Below, in pieces: positions 7,628 to 15,836 of a DNA stretch of 18,826 nt. Position numbers and translations under genes: made by a program. This stretch comes from Microbacterium sp. (lineage in GTDB: Bacteria > Actinomycetota > Actinomycetes > Actinomycetales > Microbacteriaceae), in the NCBI GenBank assembly GCA_003248845.1, contig QFPD01000005.1, forward strand, positions 1 through 18,826, given 5' to 3'. Each line of letters begins with the position of its first letter. Positions within the stretch are counted from its first letter, which is position 1. The notes beneath the pieces are model-generated. The model had not been told where the DNA came from, made no database searches, and saw only the letters and a program-made list of their open reading frames with translations.

Positions 7628-8698
7628 ATGGATGTCCACGAGCTCCGTGCGGCGCGGCTGCGCGCCCATCGCCTGACGGCGCCCGCGACGAGCGTCGGCG
7701 AGGCGGCCGCGCACATGCTGGCCGTCCAGGCGCAGGAGTTCTGGGGCGGCAGATGGGCGCTCGGGGCGCGCGCGGCCGGCGCGCCGACCCTCTCCGATGT
7801 CGATGCGGCGTTCGACGCCGGCGCTCTCGTGCGCACGTGGACGCAGCGTGGCACGATCCACATCATCCCCGCCGTCGACCTCGCGTGGGTGCTGTCGGTG
7901 ACGAGTGATCGCCAGCAGCGCTCCGTGCCCGGGCGGCTGCGCGAGCTCGGCATCGACGACGACCTGCTCGCCCGCGCCGAACGCGTCGCGCGCGACGCCC
8001 TCCGGGGCGGGGAGCGGCTGACCCGCGCGGAGCTGTTCGACGTGTGGGATGCCGCGGGAATCGACCCGAACGGTCAGCGCGGCGTGCACGTGGTCCGCAT
8101 GCTGTCGCTGCGGTCTGTTCTGGTGCACGGTCCGATCGTCTCCCGGGGCGACGGTGCGCCGACGCGGCAGCAGTATCTCGTCCTGGCCGACGAGTGGATC
8201 ACGGCATCCGCCGCACCCGCCGATCCGCCGGCGGAGTTCTTCGTGCGCTACATCGAGGGGCACGGTCCCGCGACGGCGGACGATTTCGCGTGGTGGTCGG
8301 GGCTGCCGCTCGGAGTCGCCCGGGGCGCGGCCGCGGCATCCGCGACGCGCCTCGACGACCTCGGCGATGGAGTCTTCCAGGGGCAGCGGCCTCCCGCGGT
8401 CGACCCGGCTGTCCCGCGCGTTCTCGCGTTGCCGTCGTTCGAGGAGTCCTACCTGTCGTACCGCGATCGCACCGCCGGGATGCCGCCGGAGGTGGCGCGA
8501 GCGGTCGGTCCGGGTGCGAACGGCATGGTGCGCCCCCTCCTCGTCGCCGACGGCGAGATCATCGGCGTCTGGACGCACTCGCTCGCGGTCGGCCGACACG
8601 TGGACGACCCTGTGCCCGAGCTTCTCGTCCTCGGCGCGGCGACGAACGCCGAGGTCGCCGCAGCCCTCGACCGGTACCGCCGCTTCATCACCGGCTGA
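7628..8698 (+). CDS. Winged-helix DNA-binding protein, AlkZ/YcaQ-like (HTH_42) family
   Basis: A 356-residue protein of the family that includes the DNA glycosylases AlkZ (which unhooks azinomycin-type crosslinks) and YcaQ/AlkX. The N-terminal VQAQEFWGG places Gln34 and Gln36 where the catalytic QxQ motif sits in that family. The segment RTWTQRGTIHIIPAVDLAWVL is a second hallmark. Tandem winged helices are expected across about residues 1-230, with a beta-rich C-terminal part. The ATG at 7628 is preferred over the overlapping GTG at 7625; the ribosome binding site is weak (GATGGGG). It ends 12 bases before the convergent efeB stop. Repair of alkylated or crosslinked DNA is the family-based guess, but many actinobacterial members are uncharacterised. 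No toxin or antibiotic biosynthesis genes lie beside it. Confidence 0.8.
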   Translation: MDVHELRAARLRAHRLTAPATSVGEAAAHMLAVQAQEFWGGRWALGARAAGAPTLSDVDAAFDAGALVRTWTQRGTIHIIPAVDLAWVLSVTSDRQQRSVPGRLRELGIDDDLLARAERVARDALRGGERLTRAELFDVWDAAGIDPNGQRGVHVVRMLSLRSVLVHGPIVSRGDGAPTRQQYLVLADEWITASAAPADPPAEFFVRYIEGHGPATADDFAWWSGLPLGVARGAAAASATRLDDLGDGVFQGQRPPAVDPAVPRVLALPSFEESYLSYRDRTAGMPPEVARAVGPGANGMVRPLLVADGEIIGVWTHSLAVGRHVDDPVPELLVLGAATNAEVAAALDRYRRFITG

Positions 8699-8710
8699 CG
8701 GGCGCCGCGG

Positions 8711-10045
8711 TCAAGCGAACAGCCCCGCGCCGATGTACGACCCCTTCGCGGCGCCCGGTGGAACCGCCCACAGGCCCGACCCGATGTGGGTCACATACTC
8801 GTTCATGAGGTCGGTCGACAGCGCTTTCTGCAGTCCGATGAACTGCGCGGGGGAGCGCTGGTAGGAGAGGAAGAACAGGCCGGCGTCGAGACGCCCGAGC
8901 TCCGTGTTGCCGTCGACGTAGTTGTAGCCGCGCCGAAGGATGCGCGTCCCGTCGTTGAAGTCGGGGTGTGCGAGACGGACGTGACTGCGCGCGTCGATCG
9001 CCGTCGAGCCGGAGGCGGACGACGCCGTCGAGGTCGCAGCGAAGTCGGGTTCGGTCTGCTCCGAACCCCCCGACAGCGGGGCTCCCTCGCCCTTGGTGCG
9101 CCCGACGATGCGTTCCTGCTCGGCCAGGCGCACGCGGTCCCACACCTCGAGGTGCATCGCGATCTTCCGTGCCACGAGGTACGAGCCGCCCGTCAGCCAG
9201 GACGGCTCGTCGGCAGAGCCCACCCAGACGTGCTCCTCGAGGGCGGCGGTGTCGTCGGCGAGGATGTTCGCCGTGCCGTCCTTGAATCCGAAGAGGTTCC
9301 GGGGCGTCGCCTGCGCGGCCGTCGTCCTGGACGTCTTGCCGAAGCCGAGCTGCGACCAGCGCAGCTTCGCTCGCCCGAAGGCGATCCGACTGAGGTTGCG
9401 CACGGCATGGACGGCCACCTGGGGGTCGTCGGCGCACGCTTGGACGAACAGGTCGCCGCCCGAGTTCTGCGGGTTCAGGTCGTCGCCGAGAAAGGGCGGC
9501 AGCTTCTCGAGCAGCGGGGGCCGCTGCGCGGCGAGACCGTAGCGGTCCTCTCCCGTCTCGGTCTGGAAGAGCGTCGGGCCGAACCCAATCGTGATCGTCA
9601 GACCGTTCGCCGGCAGCCCCAGCGCTTCGCCCGTGTCGTCCGGCGGTGCCTCCGGAGACCCGCCCACGGCGCCGGTCGCGCTCACGTCGAGCCCCTGCGA
9701 CATGCGCGCTGCCGCGTACGACCAGTCCTGCAGCAGCTCGATGAGGTCGTCGCGGTTGGTGCGCGCCGCCATGTCGAACGCCGCGAAGTGCAGGTGATCC
9801 TGGACAGGAGTGGTGATCCCCGCCTGGTGCGCGCCGAAGAACGGGAAGACGGATGCTGCGGCATCCGCACCGCGACTGCGCCCGACGGCGACGCCCGCCG
9901 TCGACCCGGCGCCAGCGCCCAGGGCCAGCCCCGCAGCGCCCACGCCGGCGGCGAGGCCCAGCAGTCCGCGTCGGCTGAGGCCCGGTACCGGTGCGGGCGA
10001 CTCTCCGGCCGGGCCTGTGGCCGCGGCATCCGTCTCGTTCGTCAT
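8711..10045 (-). CDS. efeB: EfeB, Tat-exported DyP-type heme peroxidase/deferrochelatase
   Basis: A 444-residue last gene of the efeUOB iron uptake operon. A twin-arginine signal opens the protein: SRRGLLG, then a long Ala/Gly/Leu hydrophobic stretch to about residue 50. The dye-decolorising peroxidase fold follows. GFKDGT (253-258) carries the distal catalytic Asp256. The segment SHVRLAHP supplies the likely proximal heme ligand His355, with His360 close by. In the family, EfeB oxidises Fe2+ or acts on heme outside the membrane to feed iron to EfeO and EfeU. The ATG at 10045 shares its A with the efeO stop (TGATG), with GGAG just upstream, so translation is coupled. A Ser/Ala-rich insert (about residues 335-350) precedes the heme ligand. 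Confidence 0.95.
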   Translation of the reverse strand: MTNETDAAATGPAGESPAPVPGLSRRGLLGLAAGVGAAGLALGAGAGSTAGVAVGRSRGADAAASVFPFFGAHQAGITTPVQDHLHFAAFDMAARTNRDDLIELLQDWSYAAARMSQGLDVSATGAVGGSPEAPPDDTGEALGLPANGLTITIGFGPTLFQTETGEDRYGLAAQRPPLLEKLPPFLGDDLNPQNSGGDLFVQACADDPQVAVHAVRNLSRIAFGRAKLRWSQLGFGKTSRTTAAQATPRNLFGFKDGTANILADDTAALEEHVWVGSADEPSWLTGGSYLVARKIAMHLEVWDRVRLAEQERIVGRTKGEGAPLSGGSEQTEPDFAATSTASSASGSTAIDARSHVRLAHPDFNDGTRILRRGYNYVDGNTELGRLDAGLFFLSYQRSPAQFIGLQKALSTDLMNEYVTHIGSGLWAVPPGAAKGSYIGAGLFA

Positions 10046-11274
10046 CACTCCAGAATGGTCGACGTCAGCTGGGAGAGCGGCTCGGCGAGCGCGTTGATGA
10101 GATCAGTGAACTCGCGCTTGTCGGCCTCGGTGAGCTCCCCGTAGGCGACGAAGCCGGCGCCGAGCGACCCGTGCGTCGCCAGGGACGCGTCGAGGTCGTC
10201 GTACCCCTGCTGGATCTTCGTCACGAGGGCCGCGCCCTTCTTACCGGATGCCGTGGCGAAGTCCTGAACGAGGGAGAAAGCCATCTTCGAGCCCTCGACG
10301 TTCGCGGCGAAGTCATAGAGGTCGGTACCGCTCCACCAGTCCTCCTCGCCGGAGATCTTCCCGGTCGCCACCTCGTCGAGGAGCCCGATCGCCCCGTTCG
10401 AGATGCCGCCGATCCCCTGTGCGGCGAGGGCGTCGGTGAAGTCCTGCGAGTGGACGTAGGTGTTCAGCTCGGCGACGTCGGCGACGAGCTGGTCGGCGTA
10501 GGACGCGCGCTCCGCCGGGGTCGACGGCTGCCAGTCCTTCCATGCCGGGGTCTCGCCGTCGGCGTTGAGGGCGTCCTGCGCGGGGACCCACAGGTCCTTC
10601 TCGATGCGGTGGAAGCCGGTCCACTCGAGGCCCTCTGCAACGGCATCCACTTCGCGGTAGTCGATCCGCGGGTCGAGGTCGCCGAGCGATTCCGCCACGG
10701 GTTCGATGCGCTCGTAGAACGCGCGGGTGGTCGGGAAGAGCGTCCTCGCCGTGGCGTCGTCGCCGGAGGCGTACTCCGTCGTGAACGCGTCGACCGCCGG
10801 CACGAGCTGCTCCACCTGGTCCTTCACGAACGCGGCGTAGAGATCGACGGCCTTCTGCTTCTGCTCGGCGTCGTCGCCGGTCGCGGCGATCTTCTCGCCC
10901 GACACGGTGAACGACGCCTTGCCGACGCCTTCGCCGACCATGCCGGGCTTGCAGAGCGTGTAGTAGTCGCCCGGCTGTGCGACGACGGTGAGGCTGCGCG
11001 AGGCGCCGGGGGCGATGTTCTCCACTTCGCCGACGATGCGCAGCCCGTCCTCGGCGAGCAGGTAGAACTCGCTCACGTCCGATCCGGCGTTCGTGACGTC
11101 GAAGGTCAGCGTGCCGCTCGTGGCCGTCGCCGTCGACACATCGCAGGCGCTGTCGGTCGAGGAGACCGTGAGGGCCCCGGATGCCGCGGCATCCGTCTTC
11201 GCGACGCAGCCCGCGAGGGCGAGGGCGAGAATCCCCGCGCTCGCGACGGCGGCCAGGGTGCGGGTCGGGGTCAT
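10045..11274 (-). CDS. efeO: EfeO, iron-binding lipoprotein with cupredoxin and M75 domains
   Basis: A 409-residue surface lipoprotein of the ferrous iron uptake system. A lipoprotein signal ends in LALAGC, giving a lipidated Cys at about residue 22. A cupredoxin-like domain (about 35-130) with a Cys/Met-containing segment YTLCKPGM comes next. Then comes the imelysin-like M75 domain, with the metal-binding HxxE motif at His222-Glu225 (FHRIEKDLW). This is the long EfeO type, as in E. coli, not the domain-split EfeM type. The ATG at 11274 overlaps the efeU stop in ATGA, and AAGGAG lies 4-5 bases upstream. The longer open frame upstream is an out-of-frame reading of efeU. It is predicted to hand iron to the EfeU permease. 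Confidence 0.96.
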   Translation of the reverse strand: MTPTRTLAAVASAGILALALAGCVAKTDAAASGALTVSSTDSACDVSTATATSGTLTFDVTNAGSDVSEFYLLAEDGLRIVGEVENIAPGASRSLTVVAQPGDYYTLCKPGMVGEGVGKASFTVSGEKIAATGDDAEQKQKAVDLYAAFVKDQVEQLVPAVDAFTTEYASGDDATARTLFPTTRAFYERIEPVAESLGDLDPRIDYREVDAVAEGLEWTGFHRIEKDLWVPAQDALNADGETPAWKDWQPSTPAERASYADQLVADVAELNTYVHSQDFTDALAAQGIGGISNGAIGLLDEVATGKISGEEDWWSGTDLYDFAANVEGSKMAFSLVQDFATASGKKGAALVTKIQQGYDDLDASLATHGSLGAGFVAYGELTEADKREFTDLINALAEPLSQLTSTILE

Positions 11275-12212
11275 GATGCTCCTTGCGGATGAGGGATGGA
11301 GGGGTCGGGTTGTGCGGCCACCTGCCGCCCGACGGTCGTCGTCGGCCGGCGACGGAGCCCGCGCACGAAGATCGTGCCGACGACCGCGAGGTAGAGCACC
11401 CACGCGATGACCTGGAGCCAGGTCATCTGCGGCATGAAGCCGATCGTCGCCTGGAGGAGCGCGGCGAGAGGGGATGTCGGCGGGATCGCCGCGCGCAGAT
11501 CGAACGCCCAGCCGAACGGGAATGCCGCCCATCCGGTCGCGACGGCTCCGGTGGCGTCGATCGGGGCGAGGGCCGTGAACGGGCCGGGAAGGGCGCCGGC
11601 CTCCTGCAGGTCGTGGATCGCGTACGCGAGCACCCCGGCCGCGACGACGACGAGGAAGGCGCCGGTCCACGCGAAGAAGACGCGGAGGTCGACGCGCACC
11701 ATGCCGCGGGCGAGGAGCCACCCGAGCACGACCGCGGCGGCGAGGCCGAGCAGAGCGCCGAGGAGCGTCGAGGGTGTGTCGCCGAACGACTGCACCATCG
11801 ACCACAGCAGCAGGGTCGTCTCGATGCCTTCGCGCGCGACGGAGATGAACCCGATCGCCACGATGGCCCAGGCGCCGCCGGTGGACAGTGCGCGGTCGAT
11901 TCCGCCCTCGAGCGTGCGCTTCATCGTGCGCGCCGTCTTCTGCATCCAGAAGATCATCCAGGTCACCATCGCGACGGTGAGGAGGGAGAGGATGCCGCCG
12001 AGGAGCTCCTGCGCCTCGAAGGTCAGCGCGTACGAGCCGAACGTGAGAACCGCCCCGATGCCGAGGGCGAGTGCCACGGCGAGAGCGATGCCCGCCCACA
12101 TGCGGGGGAGGACGTCGCGGCGGCCGATCCGGGTCAGGTAGGCGACGAGAATGCCGACGACGAGGGCGGCTTCGAGGCCTTCGCGGAGGCCGATCAGGAA
12201 GGTGGCGAGCAC
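11271..12212 (-). CDS. efeU: EfeU, FTR1-type iron permease
   Basis: A 313-residue membrane permease that opens the efeUOB operon. About seven hydrophobic helices are visible. Two REGxE iron-binding motifs, REGLE (10-14) and REGIE (127-131), define the OFeT/FTR1 family. The start is GTG at 12212 (MLATFLIGLREGLEA), which places the first REGLE where homologues have it. No convincing Shine-Dalgarno precedes it, and an iron box lies only 23 bases upstream, so the mRNA leader must be very short. The tail after the last helix is hydrophilic and Pro-rich. Fe-responsive repression by a DtxR/IdeR protein is strongly suggested. Confidence 0.95.
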   Translation of the reverse strand: MLATFLIGLREGLEAALVVGILVAYLTRIGRRDVLPRMWAGIALAVALALGIGAVLTFGSYALTFEAQELLGGILSLLTVAMVTWMIFWMQKTARTMKRTLEGGIDRALSTGGAWAIVAIGFISVAREGIETTLLLWSMVQSFGDTPSTLLGALLGLAAAVVLGWLLARGMVRVDLRVFFAWTGAFLVVVAAGVLAYAIHDLQEAGALPGPFTALAPIDATGAVATGWAAFPFGWAFDLRAAIPPTSPLAALLQATIGFMPQMTWLQVIAWVLYLAVVGTIFVRGLRRRPTTTVGRQVAAQPDPSIPHPQGAS

Positions 12213-12235
12213 GGGTGCGGGTTTCGGGAGGATGG

Positions 12236-12254
12236 TTAGGTTAGGTGTACCTTA
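12236..12254. promoter_or_regulatory. IdeR/DtxR-type iron box upstream of efeU
   Basis: TTAGGTTAGGTGTACCTTA matches 15 of 19 positions of the actinobacterial iron-box consensus TTAGGTTAGGCTAACCTAA. All of the first ten bases match. It lies 23 bases upstream of the efeU start and probably overlaps its -10 region. Metal-loaded repressor would block initiation when iron is sufficient. Confidence 0.85.
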
Positions 12255-12311
12255 GGAACGCATCGACAGTACACCCGACGGCGTCGTCCGACCAAGACCG
12301 GTCCTCGTGCG

Positions 12312-13754
12312 CTACTCCTCCGCGTGCCGGTCGAGGAAGGCATAGACCTCGCCGTCGTCGACCCCGGGGAAGGCCCCGCGCGGCAGCGGCGAGAACATCT
12401 GCATGTGCACGCGCGCGCTCGGCCAGGCCTTGCCGTCCCAGCGGTTCGTGAGCTCGGCATCCGGCCGGCGGCAGCACGCTTCGTCGGGGCAGGTCGACGT
12501 CGCCCGCTTCTGGGTCTCACGACCACGGAACCAGCGAGCGTCGTCGAAGGGGACGCCCACGGTGATCGAGAACTCGCCGTCTCCCGTCTTGCCGGTCTGG
12601 CTCGAGCACCAGAACGTCCCGGCGGGCGTGTCGGTGTACTGGTAGTGCTCCACGGTGCGGTTCTGCTCGCCGAATGCGGCGCGAGCGGCGAAGCGCCGGC
12701 ACACGATCTGGCCCTCGACCGACCCGGTGACATCCATCGGCAGCGGCAGGTCGTCGTTCTCGTAGACGCGATTGATCGCGCCGGCACCGTCGACGCGCAG
12801 GAAGTGCAGGCGGATGCCGAGGTGTTCCGTGAGGAGGTTCGTCATGCGCATCGCCGCAGCTTCGTGCGTGACGCCGAAAGCGTCGCGGAAGTCCTCGACG
12901 GCGAGGTCGCGATCCTTCTTCGCCTGAGAGAGGAAGGAGACCGCCGCGGTCTCCGGCAGCAGACAGCATGCCGCGTAGTAGTTGATCTCGAGGCGCTGCT
13001 CGAGGAAGTCGGCGTAATCGGTGGGTGGCGTATGCCCGAGCAGGCGGTGTGCCATCGCCTGCAGCGCCATCGAGCGCAGGCCGTGCCCGCCGGGGATGGA
13101 CGCCGGGGGCAGGTAGATCCGTCCGTTCTCGAGGTCGGTGACCGAGCGCGCCGAATGCGGCAGATCGTCGACGTAGATGAGCTCGAACCCGAGCTGCTGG
13201 GCCATGATGCTCACGGTGCGGTGCGTGAGCGCACCCGAGGTGTGCCCGGCGGCGCGCAGCTGCTTCTCCGCGAGCTGCTCGATCTCGGGCAGATAGTTGT
13301 TCCGCTCGCGCATCCGCAGGCGCAGCTCGGTGTTGGCGCGGCGCGCCTCCTCGGGCGTCGCGATCGCCTCGCGTTCGCGGCGCTGCAGTTCGCGGTGAAG
13401 CCCGAGGACGGCCTCGATCGTCTCGTCGGAGGTCGTCTTCGTGACACGCACAGGTGGGATGCCGAGGCGTCGGAACACCGGCGAGCCCTGCGCCCGTTCG
13501 AGGTCGAGCTCGAGTGCGGCGCGTCGGTTCGGGGGTTCGGGGGAGAGGAGGTCGGTCACGTCCGTGCCCGTCGCCTGAGCGATCGCCTGCAGCAGCGAGA
13601 GCTTGGGCTCGCGCTTGCCGTTCTCGATGAGGCTCAGCTGGCTGCCCGCGACACCCACGATCGCGCCGAGTTCGTCGAGGGTCAGCGCGTGCGCGACGCG
13701 GTGGTGGCGGATGCGGTGGCCGAGTGTCGAGAGTTCCAGGGCGGAGGCAGGCAT
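12312..13754 (-). CDS. ramB: RamB-like regulator of acetate/acyl-CoA metabolism (XRE HTH + ScfR domain)
   Basis: A 480-residue regulator with the architecture of Corynebacterium RamB. An XRE helix-turn-helix occupies residues 12-70 ([20 protein letters not shown]). A degenerate ImmA/IrrE-type region follows around 225-280, where the expected HExxH is replaced by AHRLLGH (236-241), so peptidase activity is unlikely. The C-terminal short-chain-fatty-acyl regulator domain is Cys-rich ([18 protein letters not shown]). RamB controls acetate and glyoxylate genes in corynebacteria. Here it diverges from pckG, so control of PEP carboxykinase is a natural inference. The ATG at 13754 sits 6 bases after a TATACT hexamer, which suggests a leaderless mRNA. 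The gene is followed by the efe operon on the same strand, but the iron box gives efe its own promoter. Confidence 0.88.
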   Translation of the reverse strand: MPASALELSTLGHRIRHHRVAHALTLDELGAIVGVAGSQLSLIENGKREPKLSLLQAIAQATGTDVTDLLSPEPPNRRAALELDLERAQGSPVFRRLGIPPVRVTKTTSDETIEAVLGLHRELQRREREAIATPEEARRANTELRLRMRERNNYLPEIEQLAEKQLRAAGHTSGALTHRTVSIMAQQLGFELIYVDDLPHSARSVTDLENGRIYLPPASIPGGHGLRSMALQAMAHRLLGHTPPTDYADFLEQRLEINYYAACCLLPETAAVSFLSQAKKDRDLAVEDFRDAFGVTHEAAAMRMTNLLTEHLGIRLHFLRVDGAGAINRVYENDDLPLPMDVTGSVEGQIVCRRFAARAAFGEQNRTVEHYQYTDTPAGTFWCSSQTGKTGDGEFSITVGVPFDDARWFRGRETQKRATSTCPDEACCRRPDAELTNRWDGKAWPSARVHMQMFSPLPRGAFPGVDDGEVYAFLDRHAEE

Positions 13755-13760
13755 TCCTTG

Positions 13761-13766
13761 AGTATA
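13761..13766 (-). promoter_or_regulatory. -10 element of ramB, leaderless transcript predicted
   Basis: TATACT on the minus strand ends 6 bases before the ramB ATG, so transcription starting 7 bases downstream would begin at the A of the start codon. No good -35 is seen 16-18 bases upstream. The adjacent AAGGA touches the ATG and is too close to serve as a ribosome binding site. Confidence 0.6.
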
Positions 13767-13770
13767 GCGA

Positions 13771-13786
13771 AAGAATCAGAATTCTT
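13771..13786. promoter_or_regulatory. Dyad AAGAAT-N4-ATTCTT in ramB/pckG gap
   Basis: A perfect 6-bp inverted repeat lies in the -35 to -10 spacer of the inferred ramB promoter and next to a TTGACG hexamer (13785-13790) pointing at pckG. It is a plausible shared operator, for RamB autoregulation or for another regulator. Confidence 0.4.
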
Positions 13787-13823
13787 GACGACGCTCCTCG
13801 GGGTAAACGGTGGGGAAAGCGGC

Positions 13824-13830
13824 GCAAAGT
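13824..13830 (+). promoter_or_regulatory. Possible RamB box core GCAAAGT
   Basis: GCAAAGT matches the core of the corynebacterial RamB motif as I recall it (an AACTTTGCAAA-type site, read here on the opposite strand), but the flanks do not match. It lies 32 bases upstream of the pckG start. The call is weak and based on a remembered consensus. Confidence 0.3.
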
Positions 13831-13861
13831 GGAACAAGACCACTCGTTTGAAGGAGCTGAC

Positions 13862-15763
13862 ATGGCCATCGCCGACCTCTTCACCCGCCCCACCGCCGAT
13901 TCCCTGGACGGCACCTCGCACGAGGCGTCGGCCTCCCGCGCCCCGGGCGGCCGACCCGCGCTCGCCGGCGCAGGCCTGGAGGAACTCGCCGCGTGGGTGG
14001 ACGAGATCGCCGCGCTCACGCAGCCCGCGCGCATCCACTGGGTCGACGGTTCGCGCGCCGAGAACGAGGCTCTCCTGCGCCAGCAGGTCGACGAGGGCAA
14101 GCTCATCAAACTGAACCCCGAGTGGCGGCCGGGTTCATACCTCGCGCGCTCGCACCCGAGCGACGTGGCCCGCACGGAGCGGCGCACCTTCATCGCCTCC
14201 GAGCGTGAAGAGGACGCCGGCCCCACCAACAACTGGGCGAGCCCCGCCGAGATGCGGGCGACCCTCACGCCGCTCTTCGAGGGGTCGATGCGCGGGCGCA
14301 CGATGTACGTCGTCCCGTTCTCGATGGGCGCCGTCGGCGGCCCGCTGTCGCACATCGGCGTGCAGCTCACCGACTCCGCCTACGCGGTCACCTCGATCGG
14401 CATCATGACCCGCGTCGGCACGGAGGTCCTCGAGCAGATCGCCGCGGGCAAGCCCTGGGTCAAGACCGTGCACACGGTCGGCGCGCCCCTCGAGCCCGGC
14501 CAGGCGGATGCCGCCTGGCCCTGCAACGACGAGAAGTACATCGTGCACTACCCCGACACCCTCGAGGTGTGGTCGTTCGGGTCGGGCTACGGCGGCAACG
14601 CCATCCTCGCGAAGAAGTGCTTCGCCCTCCGCATCGCGTCGGTCATCGGTCGTGACGAGGGGTGGCTCGCCGAGCACATGCTGCTCATCCGCGTCATCTC
14701 GCCCGAGGGGCAGAAGTACCACCTCGCCGCCGCTTTCCCCTCGGCGTGCGGCAAGACCAACCTTGCGATGCTGCGGCCCACGATCCCCGGCTGGCGCGTC
14801 GAGACTCTCGGCGACGACATCGCGTGGCTGCGCCCGGGCGAGGACGGCCGCCTGTGGGCGATCAACCCCGAGGCGGGCTTCTTCGGCGTCGCGCCGGGCA
14901 CCGGCGAGTCGACCAACGTCACGGCCGTCGAGACCCTCTGGGGCAACACGATCTTCACGAACGTCGCGCTTCGGCCCGACGGAGACGTCTGGTGGGAGGG
15001 ACTCACCGACGACGTTCCGGCCGAGCTCACCGACTGGGAGGGCAAGCCCTGGACCCCGGCGTCCGGCCGGCCCGCCGCGCACCCGAACTCGCGCTTCACG
15101 GTCAGTGCCGCGCAGTGCCCGCAGATCGCCCCGGACTGGGACGCTCCCGAGGGGGTGCCGCTCGACGGCATCCTGTTCGGCGGTCGCCGCGCGACCAACG
15201 TGCCGTTGGTCGTCGAGGCCACCGACTGGACGCACGGTGTCTTCCTCGGCTCGAACATCTCGTCGGAGCGCACCGCGGCCGCGGAGGGAACGGTAGGGGA
15301 ACTGCGTCGCGACCCGTTCGCGATGCTGCCCTTCTGCGGCTACAACATGGCCGACTACTTCGGACACTGGCTCAAGGTCGGGCAGCAGCTGCGGTTCGAT
15401 CGCGCTCCGCGTGTGTTCCAGGTGAACTGGTTCCGCAAGGGCGAGGGCGGCAAGTTCCTGTGGCCCGGGTTCGGCGACAACGCACGCGTGATCGACTGGA
15501 TCATCCGCCGTATCGAAGGCAAGGTGTCCGCCGTCGACAGCCCGATCGGCCGCCTCCCCGAGACGAGCGACCTGAACCTCGACGGCATCGATGTCCCGCA
15601 GGAGGATCTCGACGCGCTCTTCGAGGTCGACCCCGAGCTGTGGCTGCAAGAGACCGATCTCACCGAGGACTTCTACCGCACCTTCGACGGCCGGGTCCCC
15701 GCTGCGCTGTACGCGGAGCTCGCCGCGCTCCGCTACCGACTGAAGCTCGCGCAGGCGGTCTGA
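13862..15763 (+). CDS. pckG: Phosphoenolpyruvate carboxykinase (GTP)
   Basis: A 633-residue cytosolic enzyme that converts oxaloacetate and GTP to PEP, GDP and CO2, the first committed step of gluconeogenesis. The kinase P-loop FPSACGKTN (292-300) contains the reactive Cys296 typical of the GTP-dependent class. [22 protein letters not shown] and the Mn2+/substrate region around NEKYIVH-like CNDEKYIVH also fit that class. Length is slightly above the usual 600-620 because of a variable N-terminus. The ATG at 13862 has AAGGAG with 5-base spacing; the open frame extending to 13724 runs into ramB and is rejected. It diverges from ramB and is followed by strong hairpins, so it is monocistronic. 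Confidence 0.97.
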   Translation: MAIADLFTRPTADSLDGTSHEASASRAPGGRPALAGAGLEELAAWVDEIAALTQPARIHWVDGSRAENEALLRQQVDEGKLIKLNPEWRPGSYLARSHPSDVARTERRTFIASEREEDAGPTNNWASPAEMRATLTPLFEGSMRGRTMYVVPFSMGAVGGPLSHIGVQLTDSAYAVTSIGIMTRVGTEVLEQIAAGKPWVKTVHTVGAPLEPGQADAAWPCNDEKYIVHYPDTLEVWSFGSGYGGNAILAKKCFALRIASVIGRDEGWLAEHMLLIRVISPEGQKYHLAAAFPSACGKTNLAMLRPTIPGWRVETLGDDIAWLRPGEDGRLWAINPEAGFFGVAPGTGESTNVTAVETLWGNTIFTNVALRPDGDVWWEGLTDDVPAELTDWEGKPWTPASGRPAAHPNSRFTVSAAQCPQIAPDWDAPEGVPLDGILFGGRRATNVPLVVEATDWTHGVFLGSNISSERTAAAEGTVGELRRDPFAMLPFCGYNMADYFGHWLKVGQQLRFDRAPRVFQVNWFRKGEGGKFLWPGFGDNARVIDWIIRRIEGKVSAVDSPIGRLPETSDLNLDGIDVPQEDLDALFEVDPELWLQETDLTEDFYRTFDGRVPAALYAELAALRYRLKLAQAV

Positions 15764-15768
15764 GCACC

Positions 15769-15784
15769 GGCCTCGCGCGAGGCC
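15769..15784 (+). terminator. Short hairpin after pckG
   Basis: GGCCTCG and CGAGGCC flank a 2-base centre as a perfect inverted repeat, 6 bases after the pckG stop. With so short a loop only about 6 bp can pair. It abuts the longer stem that follows, and the two together look like the pckG terminator. Confidence 0.45.
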
Positions 15785-15836
15785 ACCGTGCGGGTGGGTC
15801 GAATCACGCCGACGTGATCCGACTCACCCGCACGGT
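15785..15836. terminator. Long bidirectional terminator stem overlapping the convergent gene
   Basis: The outer arms ACCGTGCGGGTG and CACCCGCACGGT pair perfectly. The stem continues through a G-T wobble, GTCG/CGAC, one A-C mismatch and ATCAC/GTGAT to a 6-base loop, giving 23 stem positions. It serves pckG from the left. Its inner part and right arm, from 15804 on, code the last 11 residues of the leftward Asp23-like gene. There is no U-tract. Confidence 0.7.

Noticed and set aside
7459..7953. Extension of the thiamine-diphosphate enzyme into the winged-helix gene
   Set aside because: It is antisense to a real gene and has no family similarity, while the ATG at 7458 has AGGAG and begins at the PYR domain.
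11275..12099. Open frame upstream of the EfeO lipoprotein signal
   Set aside because: It is an out-of-frame reading of efeU on the same strand; the lipoprotein signal and Shine-Dalgarno fix the efeO start at 11274.
12324..14114. Long rightward open frame across ramB
   Set aside because: It is a high-GC shadow antisense to ramB with no recognisable domain.
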